31,700 bases of DNA from Bacillota bacterium (GTDB lineage: Bacteria; Bacillota; UBA4882; UBA8346). The stretch lies in contig JAEYGI010000064.1 of NCBI GenBank assembly GCA_023402395.1, positions 1 to 31,700 on the forward strand, written 5' to 3'. The position numbers and the translations under genes were made by a program. A model generated the notes under the pieces. That model saw nothing but the letters and a program-made list of their open reading frames with translations. It was not told the origin of the DNA and searched no databases. Positions 15,219-23,407 of the stretch are shown here, piece after piece (position 1 is the stretch's first letter; every line of letters starts with the position of its first letter).

Positions 15219-16220
15219 CTATTTTGATCCGCACGATTTGCGAATAACTAATTCCGGTTTAAGAACAATCTCCTTCCGTTCCGATGGTTTGGCTTCATTA
15301 ATTCGCTGAAAGAGGATCTCGCCGGCCAGCGTTCCCATGGTATAGGTTGGCTGACGGATCACAGTCAAGGGCGGCGCGAAAAACTCCGCCCAATCCGAAT
15401 CATCGAAGCCGACGACGGCCATCGCTTCGGGAATTCGTATTTGAGCCTCGGAAAAAGCCTTCAGCGCGCCGATGGTCATGGCATTGTTGGAAACAAAAAC
15501 CGCATCCGCCGGTTCCGGCAGGGCTAATAAAGCCCGGGCCGCCTGATAACCGCCTTCGACGGTAAATTTCCCGTCCGCGACCAGCGCTTGATTCAGCGGA
15601 ATCCCGCGCTCGGCCAGCGCTTCCCGATAACCCCGGAACCGCTCCCGGCCGGTTTGAGTATCCTGCTTCCCGGCAATAAAGCCCACCCGCAGCCGGCCGT
15701 TATCGAGTAAATGTTTGGTCGCCTTAAACGCTCCGTCGCGGTTATCGACGATCACCGCATCGGCGGGAAGGTTGGGGCATTCGCGGTCAATAAAAACAAA
15801 CGGCAATTGGCGGCGATCGATCTTCTCCAATTCGCGGTGTTCATCGGAGGCTACGGCAATGATGAACCCGTCCACAATTCGCCCCTGCAGCGCCTCAAGA
15901 TAATTTTGTTGTTTGATCGGGTTCTCATCGGTGTTGCACAGCATCACCCGGTAGTCGTACTTGTTGGCCACATCCTCCACGCCACGGGCCACATCGGTAA
16001 AGAATTGATTCCGGACATCCGGAATGATCAACGCAATCAGCCGCGTTTTCCCGTTGATCATACTCCGGGCCAAGTGGTTGGGGCGGTAATTAAGTTGCTT
16101 GATGGCGGCCATCACTTTTTCACGAGTCTCAACCGCGCCGTAATCCGGATAATTCAAAATCTTCGAGACTGTCGCGACTGAAACTTCCGCTTTTTTTGCC
16201 ACGTCTTTAATGGTGACCAT
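15219..16220 (-). CDS. LacI-family transcriptional regulator
   Basis: A 333-aa repressor. Residues 3-22 are the LacI helix-turn-helix (TIKDVAKKAEVSVATVSKIL), followed by the hinge helix (NYRPNHLARSM) and a periplasmic-binding-protein-like sugar domain (IALIIPDVRNQFFTDVARGVE, GFIIAVASDE, VGFDDSDWAEFFAPPLTVIRQP). The start is ATG at 16220, with GGAG about 9 bases upstream. It precedes fucI on the same strand with 162 bases between, in which CCGAATACCC occurs twice (15088-15097 and 15199-15208). Three LacI-type palindromes lie upstream of its own start, so it is probably autoregulated. Effector likely a pentose, fucose or their phosphate. Confidence 0.92.
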   Translation of the reverse strand: MVTIKDVAKKAEVSVATVSKILNYPDYGAVETREKVMAAIKQLNYRPNHLARSMINGKTRLIALIIPDVRNQFFTDVARGVEDVANKYDYRVMLCNTDENPIKQQNYLEALQGRIVDGFIIAVASDEHRELEKIDRRQLPFVFIDRECPNLPADAVIVDNRDGAFKATKHLLDNGRLRVGFIAGKQDTQTGRERFRGYREALAERGIPLNQALVADGKFTVEGGYQAARALLALPEPADAVFVSNNAMTIGALKAFSEAQIRIPEAMAVVGFDDSDWAEFFAPPLTVIRQPTYTMGTLAGEILFQRINEAKPSERKEIVLKPELVIRKSCGSK

Positions 16221-16246
16221 TGCTTGGACTCCAATCTCCCGCGATA

Positions 16247-16346
16247 AAATCGATTTAGCAATTTTATAAATCGTTTTCGTACTAGATGTATCGTCTTAAT
16301 CATATCTATAATTATGATTGTCGTTTATTTTATAAAACGTTTTCGT
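16247..16346. promoter_or_regulatory. Cluster of three LacI-type operator candidates
   Basis: AAATCGATTT (16247-16256) is a perfect palindrome with the central CG typical of LacI-family sites. TATAAATCGTTTTCGT (16265-16280) and TATAAAACGTTTTCGT (16331-16346) differ at one base; the second contains the perfect palindrome AAAACGTTTT. All three lie in the AT-rich region upstream of the minus-strand LacI gene and so could mediate autoregulation or looping. Spacing between the two long sites is 66 bp. Confidence 0.6.
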
Positions 16347-16705
16347 CAATAAATATTGATTGGATGCGATTAGCAAAATTCCTGCTTCCGCAATTAACTT
16401 TTTATTGCTTCCCACACCGCTTTGGGAATACATCGCTTTGTTGATGGTCTTAAAGCGAAAAACCCAATACATCATACAGTTGACAGAAATCCACCCCAAT
16501 GTTATATAAGGTACAAGGCAACCCGATAGTTACGATGAAGGAAAAACAAATCGCCCGCGATTACACGCAATATTTATCGACCGCTGAATTTACCAATCAT
16601 GGTTTGGAAGAGCAATAGAGCACGCGGCACCTATCGAGGAATTCTGCCAGTTGGCAAATATTTTATGAGTAGAGAATGAACGAATCGGAACAGGAGCGAT
16701 CAAGT
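16347..16705. other. Intergenic region upstream of araM-like gene
   Basis: AT-rich DNA between the LacI operators and the glycerol-1-phosphate dehydrogenase gene. A 27-codon frame (16534-16617) has no ribosome binding site and is not called. A short palindrome TGCCAGTTGGCA (16645-16656) lies 50 bases before the start and might be a regulator site. No good -35/-10 pair is visible. Confidence 0.4.
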
Positions 16706-17962
16706 ATGAAAATAGACTTTAGCAGATTTAGCGGAATGTGCGGTTGCGGAAGGAAACACGAGTTTTCCGTCAGAAAAATCCTCATCGAACCCCAGGCGAC
16801 GAACTATTTGAAAGAAATCATCACCGAATATAAACACCCGGTATTTCTATGTGATGTAAATACAAAAAAAGCGGCGGAAGGAATGATGGGGGAATATTTT
16901 TCCCAGTACGCCGTATTACAAATTCAAGGTACGGACATCCATGCTGACAATCAGCATGTCGCGGCCCTGCGGGAAAAACTGGCGTTAAAAACCGATGTCC
17001 TGATTGCGGTCGGGAGCGGCAGCATCCACGACATTACAAGGTACATCGCCCATGAGCGGAACATTCCGTTTATATCCGTACCCACCGCGGCCAGTGTGGA
17101 CGGCTTTGTTTCCACCGTTGCGGCAATGACCTGGCATGGGTTAAAAAAGACGATGCCGGCAATAGCGCCAATTTATGTATTAGCGGACAGTGATATTTTT
17201 ATAAAAGCGCCCTATCGTTTAACGGCCGCCGGAATTTCGGATTTAATGGGAAAGTATACCGCCCTGCTGGACTGGAAAATATCGCATATTGTCACGGGAG
17301 AATATTTCTGTTCCAAAATATACGATCTGGAGTTTGAGGCAGTACGCGAGGTGGAATCGGTATTGGACAAAATCAGAACCCGGGACAGGGAAAGCATGGA
17401 AAAACTGATGTATGCGCTGATTTTGTCCGGCTTGGCGATGCAAATGATTGGCAATTCCAGGCCGGCTTCCGGAGCGGAACATCATGTAGCTCATTTCTGG
17501 GAGATGGAAGTGCTCAATGATGATCTGGACGCGCTCCACGGGGAGAAAGTATCAATAGGCCTAATCTTATGTCTGGAACGTTACCAACAGATTCGGGACG
17601 CAATAAAAGGCGGCCGGTGTAAAGTAACCGATCAGCGAGCGTTTGAGACGGAGCAATTAAAGCAGGCGTTTGGGAAAAAAGGCCTTTATGAAGGCATACT
17701 GGAAGAGAACGGGCCGAATGTACTGGAGAGCATCGAACCCGCTGGGTTAGGCGAGAAACTGTCGCTGATCGAAAAGGAGTTGGAAAAGTTACCGGATCCG
17801 GAAGCAATGAAAAGCAAACTAAGCGCCGCGGGCTGTATAACCGCGATGGAAGAAATCGGGCTCCCAAACGACCTCAAAGAACCCACCTTGCAAATGTGCC
17901 CATATGTGCGCCGCAGATTAACCTTGCTGCGGTTATCAAAAATGCTGGAGTGCCAGGAATAA
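16706..17962 (+). CDS. araM: sn-glycerol-1-phosphate dehydrogenase (AraM/EgsA family)
   Basis: A 418-aa cytoplasmic NAD(P)-dependent, metal-dependent dehydrogenase that reduces dihydroxyacetone phosphate to sn-glycerol-1-phosphate, the enantiomer used in archaeal lipids. Visible features are the family N-terminus CGCGRKHEF, nucleotide loop VGSGSIHDITRY, PTAASVDGFVS and the metal-ligand segments ISDLMGKYTALLDW, GAEHHVAHFWE and LHGEKVSIGL. Start ATG 16706 has AGGAG 9 bases upstream; ATG 16676 is an alternative without a site. In Bacillus araM belongs to the arabinose operon, and here it also lies next to a pentose/fucose cluster, although on the opposite strand. Physiological role in this organism is open. 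GC content is lower than in the Nfn and Kor genes. Confidence 0.9.
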   Translation: MKIDFSRFSGMCGCGRKHEFSVRKILIEPQATNYLKEIITEYKHPVFLCDVNTKKAAEGMMGEYFSQYAVLQIQGTDIHADNQHVAALREKLALKTDVLIAVGSGSIHDITRYIAHERNIPFISVPTAASVDGFVSTVAAMTWHGLKKTMPAIAPIYVLADSDIFIKAPYRLTAAGISDLMGKYTALLDWKISHIVTGEYFCSKIYDLEFEAVREVESVLDKIRTRDRESMEKLMYALILSGLAMQMIGNSRPASGAEHHVAHFWEMEVLNDDLDALHGEKVSIGLILCLERYQQIRDAIKGGRCKVTDQRAFETEQLKQAFGKKGLYEGILEENGPNVLESIEPAGLGEKLSLIEKELEKLPDPEAMKSKLSAAGCITAMEEIGLPNDLKEPTLQMCPYVRRRLTLLRLSKMLECQE

Positions 17963-18228
17963 ACTTGAAATGGAAATCTCGACGTTACCGCTTACACTCG
18001 GAAGTTTCAATTCCTAACGAGCATAAAGTGAACTGGCCCTGTCAAGTAAACCGAAATTCAAGCAACATCGATCTGATTTCGCATTCATCGGAGCGGACTG
18101 ATGAACTTTTTCCACAGCTTTCTGCTCGGCATTGGAGAAATTAACTTTGTATTTTTGAAATTCATAACGATATTTGTTGAAATTGCACAGAATATAAAAG
18201 TAAGCCCCCAATAATCTACAAATTCATT
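17963..18228. other. Intergenic region between araM and iclR genes
   Basis: About 270 bases with no supported gene. A minus-strand frame (18014-18211, 65 codons) has protein-like composition at its C-terminal end but no ribosome binding site, and could be a remnant of a larger gene such as a transposase. No terminator hairpin with a T-run is evident after araM. Confidence 0.35.
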
Positions 18229-18284
18229 TTGACACTGATGTGGAAATACTTTATAATAAAAACGAACAATGAACGTTGTTCATT
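18229..18284 (+). promoter_or_regulatory. iclR promoter with operator
   Basis: TTGACA (18229-18234) and TATAAT (18252-18257) with a 17-base spacer form a consensus sigma-A promoter. The inverted repeat AATGAAC-GTT-GTTCATT (18268-18284) sits just downstream, covering about +4 to +20. Its core GAACGTTGTTCAT recurs with one change before the DapA-like gene. This arrangement predicts autorepression by the IclR protein. Confidence 0.82.
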
Positions 18285-18288
18285 ATAA

Positions 18289-19062
18289 ATGAAAGAGATG
18301 ATCCTTATTTCTGAACCAAAAGTAAAATCCCTTTATAAAGCAGTAAAATTGCTTGATTATTTCACCAACGAGTCTCCGGAGCGGGGCATCAGTGAACTAA
18401 GCGAGCTTTCCGGTCTTCTTAAAAGCACGGTGCATAATATTGTAACAACTTTTGAACAGGCGGGCTTTCTGGAGAAAAATTCATCCACCAACAAATATAA
18501 GCTGGGCATGAAAGTCTTGCAACTCAGCAATAACCTTTATGCTTCTCACGATCTGCGCCGGCTCATTCGTCCTTATGCCGAGAAACTCTGTGATTACAGC
18601 CGGGAAACGGTTTATCTGGCAATGCTTTGCGAACGGGAGGTCATTTATGTTGACGCTATCTATCCGGTAGGCGTGACCCCCGGCCGCTCGGTAATTGGAT
18701 TAAAGGCGCCGCTTTATTGCACCGGAGTCGGAAAGGCGATCATGGCGGATCTGCCAGCCTTTGAGATTGATCAAATATTAGCCCAAAAACTAACTTCCTT
18801 TACCCCCAACACTATTACCGAGCCGCGGCAATTGCTCCAAGAACTCGAACAGATTCGAGTCCGGGGATATGCGATTGATAATATGGAACACGAGTATGGA
18901 ATTCAGTGCATTGCCTCGCCGATCAAGGATACGAGGGGGAAAACCATCGCTTCTTTCAGTATATCCGGTCCTTCACTACGTTTCAGCGAGACCAAAATCC
19001 AGGAATATGCCAGGATGTTGATGGAGGTAACCCGTGAGTTGCAGAGCTTGATTCAGCGCTAA
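18289..19062 (+). CDS. IclR-family transcriptional regulator
   Basis: A 257-aa regulator. Residues about 12-70 are the winged helix-turn-helix (SLYKAVKLLDYF, GISELSELSGLLKSTVHNIV, GFLEKNSSTNKYKLG), and residues 85-250 the IclR effector domain (GVTPGRSVIGLKAPLYCTGVGKAI, RGYAIDNMEHEYGIQCIASPI). Start ATG at 18289 lies only about 25 bases after the predicted transcription start and has no clear Shine-Dalgarno sequence; ATG at 18298 is the alternative. Such regulators usually control catabolism of sugar acids or aromatic compounds. It is followed by a DapA-family lyase and ABC transporter genes, with a matching operator in front of them. Confidence 0.9.
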   Translation: MKEMILISEPKVKSLYKAVKLLDYFTNESPERGISELSELSGLLKSTVHNIVTTFEQAGFLEKNSSTNKYKLGMKVLQLSNNLYASHDLRRLIRPYAEKLCDYSRETVYLAMLCEREVIYVDAIYPVGVTPGRSVIGLKAPLYCTGVGKAIMADLPAFEIDQILAQKLTSFTPNTITEPRQLLQELEQIRVRGYAIDNMEHEYGIQCIASPIKDTRGKTIASFSISGPSLRFSETKIQEYARMLMEVTRELQSLIQR

Positions 19063-19104
19063 TTCAATTCCCCGTCTATAATGCAGCGGCAAGTTCTTAT
19101 TTTT

Positions 19105-19141
19105 TTGACATTTATTTCGAACGTTATTCATCAATGATGAA
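19105..19141 (+). promoter_or_regulatory. Candidate IclR operator and promoter of the lyase/transport operon
   Basis: TTGACA (19105-19110) could be a -35 box, although no good -10 follows at 17 bases. CGAACGTTATTCATC (19118-19132) matches the iclR operator at 12 of 15 positions, and TTCATC-AAT-GATGAA (19127-19141) is a perfect inverted repeat overlapping it. A weak -10 under an operator suits a regulated, possibly activator-dependent, promoter. Confidence 0.6.
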
Positions 19142-19176
19142 CATAGGAGTTATATTGGCGAAAGGAGCTTTTTACA

Positions 19177-20103
19177 ATGGACAGCATGAAACTAGCAGGG
19201 GTGACCGTCCCCCTGGTCACGCCACTAAACAACGATGAAACCGTAGATTACCCTTCCCTCCGGAAATTGATCAACTACATAATCAACGGCAATGTTCATG
19301 CGCTATTTCCGATGGGGACCACCGGGGAATTCGCCCGGCTCGATCCGAAAGATCGTTACAAAATCGTCGAAGTAACCCTCTCCGAAACCCAAAACCGGGT
19401 CCCGGTTTTGGTCGGCATCAGCGACACCGGACTAAACCGCGTTCTTGAAAACCTCAAAGTCGCCGAAAAACTTGGAGCGAATGCCGTAGCGGTCTCTCCG
19501 CCTTACTATTACCCGATTTATAGTGATGATGAAATCATCGCTTTTTATTCGGCGGTTGCCTCCCGCTCATCTTTACCGGTAATTTTATATAACATCCCGG
19601 TTACCTGCGGTTCCAATATCAGTTTGTCCGCGCTGGACACAATCGTCTCCCAAAACCCCAACGTAATCGGCATCAAGGATAGCAGCGGAAACTTAGATTA
19701 TTTACTGGAAATAATTAAAAAATATCGTAATCAACCCGAGTTCCGGATCTTCGTCGGCGACGAGGCGCTTAGTCTCCAAGGCTTGACCGCGGGCGCTCAT
19801 GGTCTCGTTCCTTCGTTGGCCAACGTCTTCCCCAAAATCTTCGTCTCGCTATATCAAGCCGTGCAAAAGGAAGACCTTCAAAAAGCCGGGAAAATCGCCG
19901 ATCAAATTAATGAGATGAATCAGATCAATTTATACAGTAATTCCTGGATGTCGGCGATCGCCTGGCGAAAGGCGGCCCTATCCCAACTATCCATTTGTAA
20001 CGAACGAGCGACTGAGCCCTATATTCCCGTTCCGGAGCCAACTCGTAAAGATATCTCCCGGTTGATTGAGGCATATTTCCAAAGTTACGGAGCAAACCAG
20101 TGA
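19177..20103 (+). CDS. DapA/NanA/KdgA-superfamily lyase or aldolase
   Basis: A 308-aa cytoplasmic class I (Schiff-base) enzyme with a TIM-barrel fold. The carbonyl-binding GTTGE motif is at residues 47-51, the catalytic tyrosine Y138 in ILYNIP, and the Schiff-base lysine K167 in GIKDSSGN. The IKDSSG form is commoner in sugar-acid aldolases (for example 2-keto-3-deoxygluconate type) and related lyases than in true DapA. Because it lies behind an IclR regulator and in front of a sugar transporter and a sialidase-like gene, a role in cleaving a keto-deoxy sugar acid or sialic-type sugar is more likely than lysine synthesis. No nanE or nanK is present. Start ATG 19177 has AAAGGAG about 10 bases upstream. 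Confidence 0.85.
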   Translation: MDSMKLAGVTVPLVTPLNNDETVDYPSLRKLINYIINGNVHALFPMGTTGEFARLDPKDRYKIVEVTLSETQNRVPVLVGISDTGLNRVLENLKVAEKLGANAVAVSPPYYYPIYSDDEIIAFYSAVASRSSLPVILYNIPVTCGSNISLSALDTIVSQNPNVIGIKDSSGNLDYLLEIIKKYRNQPEFRIFVGDEALSLQGLTAGAHGLVPSLANVFPKIFVSLYQAVQKEDLQKAGKIADQINEMNQINLYSNSWMSAIAWRKAALSQLSICNERATEPYIPVPEPTRKDISRLIEAYFQSYGANQ

Positions 20104-20165
20104 CAAATCCTGGCGCGGACAATGCAAAAAATAATTTTCATCTCAGTTAATAAAAAATAGAAATT

Positions 20166-20192
20166 AAAACAGTTCCTTTCGAGAACTGTTTT
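20166..20192 (+). terminator. Intercistronic hairpin before the binding-protein gene
   Basis: AAAACAGTTC (20166-20175) pairs perfectly with GAACTGTTTT (20183-20192), 7-base loop, ending in four T. It lies between the lyase and solute-binding genes, so it may be a partial terminator or an mRNA-stabilising hairpin. Confidence 0.6.
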
Positions 20193-20225
20193 AAAATCAA
20201 AAACAAAAGAAGAGGTGGATGTGTT

Positions 20226-21509
20226 ATGAAACAAACCAAATCATTGCTGCTTACCGTGCTCTTATTGGCCATTATCGCAATGGCTGGTTATAGCACCGGA
20301 AGCGCCGCGGGTCCTGTTCAAATTGACTTTTGGGGTGGTTGGACCGGTCCGGATCGTGATGTAATGAAATCGATCGTAGACAAGTTCAACACGACTCACC
20401 CAAAAATAAACGTCAACTTAATGACCTTGCAATGGACCCCGCTATTTTCCAAGTTCATGATGGAGGCCAGAGGTGGAACCCCACCGGAAATTTTAGCGAT
20501 GCACCCGTTCGAACTCGGCCAATTTGTAAGTTTAAAGGTTTTAGACGCTAAACAAGTCAAAAAAGTCGGGTTAAAAAAGGCGGACTATCCTGCTCCCGCC
20601 TGGCTGGGAACATTCTATAACAATGTCCAGTATGCGGCGCCACTCGATTATCACATGCATGGCTTGTATTACAATAAAGAATTATTTGAAAAAGCGGGGA
20701 TCACCGTTCCTCCATCCAATCGTGAAGAATTGATTGCAATCGGACAAAAACTGACGATTGATAAAAATGGTAAAAACGCGGGAGAAGCCGAATTCAACTC
20801 CCAAAACATCGTCCAATTTGGTTTGGGTATGCTTAATAACCATCATGCTTTTTATCAATGGTATGCCTTGATGGCTCAACAAGGTGAGATTGCTTGCGAC
20901 GCCAAGATGAAGAAAGCTACCTTCAACAACGAAAAGGCCGTCGCCGCCTGGAGCTTCCTCCAAGACCTGGTCTTTAAGTACTATATCGTGCCGAAAGGCG
21001 AAAAATCCCCGATTGACGATTTCAAGGCCGGCAAGGTTGCCATGCTTATTGACGGCGCTTGGCAGCTACCCGGGTTGGAACAGACGAATCTTAAATACGG
21101 TGTTGCCCCCTATCCTAAAATTTTTGAGAAAAAAGCGGTCTGGGGCGCCGGTCACATCTTGACCTTCCCGGTAAACCCAAAAGCCGATCCCGAGAAACAA
21201 GCGGCCGCCGTCACCTTTGTCCAGTGGTTAACTGACAACTCTGGCGCGTGGGCCAAATCAGGAAATATTCCTTCGAAACTTTCCACCATCGCGGAAGTTA
21301 AGAATTATCCCGGTCGCGAAGCATTTCTCTTGATGTCCAATAGCTTTGTGATGCTGCCCCCTTTGCCGAAAGCGACTCAGGTATTCTCATCAGTTGCGCC
21401 TAGCCCCATCCTAACCGCGGCTCAAGATATTATGCTCAATAACAAACCGCCGACACAAGTCGTTCCTCCGCTGAAAAAAGACATGGATGCCATATTGGCA
21501 ACTCCTTAA
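20226..21509 (+). CDS. ABC sugar transporter, extracellular solute-binding protein
   Basis: A 427-aa family 1 (MalE/UgpB-like) solute-binding protein. It has an N-terminal signal peptide (MKQTKSLLLTVLLLAIIAMA), then a binding-protein start IDFWGGWTGPDRDVMKSIVD, and later DYHMHGLYYNKELFEKAGI, FKAGKVAMLIDGAWQ and AVTFVQWLTD. At the expected lipobox the sequence reads MAGYSTG, with tyrosine 22 where cysteine normally stands; a single base separates the TAT codon from TGT. A signal peptidase I site after SAA (about residue 28) is plausible. It is followed by two permease genes. Hairpins on both sides suggest its mRNA is made or kept in excess of the permeases. The ligand is unknown. Confidence 0.92.
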   Translation: MKQTKSLLLTVLLLAIIAMAGYSTGSAAGPVQIDFWGGWTGPDRDVMKSIVDKFNTTHPKINVNLMTLQWTPLFSKFMMEARGGTPPEILAMHPFELGQFVSLKVLDAKQVKKVGLKKADYPAPAWLGTFYNNVQYAAPLDYHMHGLYYNKELFEKAGITVPPSNREELIAIGQKLTIDKNGKNAGEAEFNSQNIVQFGLGMLNNHHAFYQWYALMAQQGEIACDAKMKKATFNNEKAVAAWSFLQDLVFKYYIVPKGEKSPIDDFKAGKVAMLIDGAWQLPGLEQTNLKYGVAPYPKIFEKKAVWGAGHILTFPVNPKADPEKQAAAVTFVQWLTDNSGAWAKSGNIPSKLSTIAEVKNYPGREAFLLMSNSFVMLPPLPKATQVFSSVAPSPILTAAQDIMLNNKPPTQVVPPLKKDMDAILATP

Positions 21510-21529
21510 TCTGTAACTGTAGACTAACG

Positions 21530-21566
21530 GGGGATATGGTTCGTCCCGAACCATACCCCTTCTTTT
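21530..21566 (+). terminator. Attenuating terminator after the binding-protein gene
   Basis: A 13-bp stem with a single bulge (21530-21543 with 21547-21559, 3-base loop) is followed by TTCTTTT. It is 20 bases past the stop of the binding-protein gene and 43 bases before the permease start. This suits partial termination that lowers permease expression. Confidence 0.8.
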
Positions 21567-21608
21567 CAGCCAATGCGGGAAATTCCCGTGGAAAGAAGGT
21601 TTAGTGCC

Positions 21609-22466
21609 ATGAGAAAACAAGGTAAGATTGCATTCTGGTTTTTGCTGCCTTTTCTATCGGTTTTTGTCCTGTTCCGGCTTGGTCCGAGCATCGCCGGACT
21701 GATCGTTGGGTTTACCAAATGGGACATTATTGGAGGCGCTCAGTTTGTCGGATTGGCTAATTTTAAACAACTGGGGGGAGATCCCTATTTCCTGATCTCC
21801 CTACAGAATACTCTGGCCTTCCTGCTGCTGACGGTCCCTCCGTTAGTAATATGCGGTCTATTGCTGGCAGTCCTTTTAAACCTTCCCATCAAAGGACGAA
21901 ATCTGGTACGAACCATTGTTTTTTCACCGTATGTCATCATGCCGGCGGTCATTGGCATTATTTGGAATTGGATTTTTGACAATAATTTTGGAATCCTCAA
22001 TTATTATCTGGGCTGGATCGGGATTAAGCCCGTTGAATGGCTGACCAGTGAAAAATGGGCGCTATTGTCCGTCTCCATTGTTACGGTTTGGTCGATGATT
22101 GGTTATAACATGATTCTTTATCTGGCCGGACTTCAAGGGGTCGATCCCGAACTTTATGAAGCGGCCCATATCGACGGCGCCAGTAATTTTCACATATTGA
22201 CCCGGATCACCTTCCCGATGCTGCAACCGGTGACTTCGATCATCGTTACCTTAACGCTCATTTATACCGTTCAAATCTTTGATCAGATCTATGTAATGAC
22301 CAGCGGCGGGCCAGGAACCGCCACCTTGACCTTGGTGCAATATATGTACGGTCAAGCTTTTCAATATTATAACCTGGGTTATGGGTCAGCCATTGGTTGT
22401 ATTATTTTACTGTTTTTGACCTTACTGGTCATCATCCAATCCAAACTAATCAAATCAGAAGTTTGA
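21609..22466 (+). CDS. ABC sugar transporter permease (MalF/UgpA type)
   Basis: A 285-aa inner-membrane protein with six predicted helices. The ATPase-docking EAA loop is clear: YEAAHIDGASNFHILTRITF (about residues 180-199). Start ATG 21609 has AAGAAGG about 10 bases upstream; an in-frame ATG at 21573 would add a charged, non-membrane leader. It is the first of two permeases behind the binding protein and is probably their heterodimer partner. No ATPase gene is in the window, so a shared MsmK/UgpC-type ATPase encoded elsewhere is expected. Confidence 0.92.
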   Translation: MRKQGKIAFWFLLPFLSVFVLFRLGPSIAGLIVGFTKWDIIGGAQFVGLANFKQLGGDPYFLISLQNTLAFLLLTVPPLVICGLLLAVLLNLPIKGRNLVRTIVFSPYVIMPAVIGIIWNWIFDNNFGILNYYLGWIGIKPVEWLTSEKWALLSVSIVTVWSMIGYNMILYLAGLQGVDPELYEAAHIDGASNFHILTRITFPMLQPVTSIIVTLTLIYTVQIFDQIYVMTSGGPGTATLTLVQYMYGQAFQYYNLGYGSAIGCIILLFLTLLVIIQSKLIKSEV

Positions 22467-22478
22467 AGGTGATCAAAT

Positions 22479-23312
22479 TTGAAACAAACTAAAGTCTGGT
22501 TTTATTTATTGATGTTCATTATCGCGGTCTGCTTTTTACTGCCAATGGCCTGGACGATCATCAGTTCATTAAAGCCGGAGGGGCAGATCATAAGCTATCC
22601 GCCGCAATGGATTCCCCAACAAATCACCCTGGCCAATTTCATGACTGTTTTGCAAAATTTCCCCTTTCTTCATTGGGTTTTTAACAGTGCCTTCTTAGCG
22701 GTGATCTCAACCATTCTGGTGTTAATTCTGGATTCCCTGGCCGCTTATGCGTTCGGACGTTTGGAGTTTAAAGGGAAAAAAATCCTCTTCGGAATCATCG
22801 TCTCCATGCTGCTCTTCCCGATTCAAGCCTATATCGTGCCGCTGTATCTTCTCTTCTCCGAGCTTCACTTGCTGAATACCTATATGGCAATAATCTTGCC
22901 CAGCACGGCCCAAGTTACCGGCATATTTCTATTAACCGCCTTCTTTAAAAGCATCCCCAAGGAATTGGAAGAAGCGGCCTATATTGATGGATGTAACGAT
23001 TTCCGGATCTTTTACTCCATTATGTTGCCGCTCTCGAAACCGGCCTTGGCGTCGGTAACGATTATCACCTTCATTTCAAGCTGGAACAATTTTCTCTGGC
23101 CATTGATTGCCATCCGCTCCGATAGCTTGAAACCATTACCGGTGGGCGTGGCCCAATTTATGGGATCTACCGGCGGGGTATCCGGATCCGCTCCTCAGTA
23201 CGGTATCTCCTTGGCTGCCGCGGTAATGGCGGTTATCCCGACCGCAATTGTCTTTTTGGCGCTGCAAAAATACTTTGTGCAAGGCATCGTCTCGTCGGGA
23301 ATTAAAGGATAG
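22479..23312 (+). CDS. ABC sugar transporter permease (MalG/UgpE type)
   Basis: A 277-aa inner-membrane protein with about six helices and the EAA loop EEAAYIDGCNDFRIFYSIML (about residues 168-187). The N-terminus (CFLLPMAWTIISSLKPEGQI) is typical of carbohydrate CUT1 permeases. The start codon is TTG at 22479, 12 bases after the previous stop, with GAAGGTGATC upstream; no nearby ATG fits. It works with the preceding permease and binding protein. Confidence 0.92.
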   Translation: MKQTKVWFYLLMFIIAVCFLLPMAWTIISSLKPEGQIISYPPQWIPQQITLANFMTVLQNFPFLHWVFNSAFLAVISTILVLILDSLAAYAFGRLEFKGKKILFGIIVSMLLFPIQAYIVPLYLLFSELHLLNTYMAIILPSTAQVTGIFLLTAFFKSIPKELEEAAYIDGCNDFRIFYSIMLPLSKPALASVTIITFISSWNNFLWPLIAIRSDSLKPLPVGVAQFMGSTGGVSGSAPQYGISLAAAVMAVIPTAIVFLALQKYFVQGIVSSGIKG

Positions 23313-23407
23313 CCGCGCCAGCCATCCTTAAATACCAGGAATGAACAATCTTAAAAGCCGCCAACTCTTGCGTCCAATGCCGTCAAATTAACATAGAGGA
23401 GAATTGG

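Noticed and set aside
16296..16499. A 67-codon minus-strand frame upstream of the LacI gene
   Set aside because: It runs through the operator cluster and AT-rich promoter DNA and has no family similarity.
18014..18211. A 65-codon minus-strand frame suspected to be a transposase remnant
   Set aside because: No recognisable transposase motif (DDE, HUH), no inverted repeats and no ribosome site; kept only as a note in the intergenic entry.
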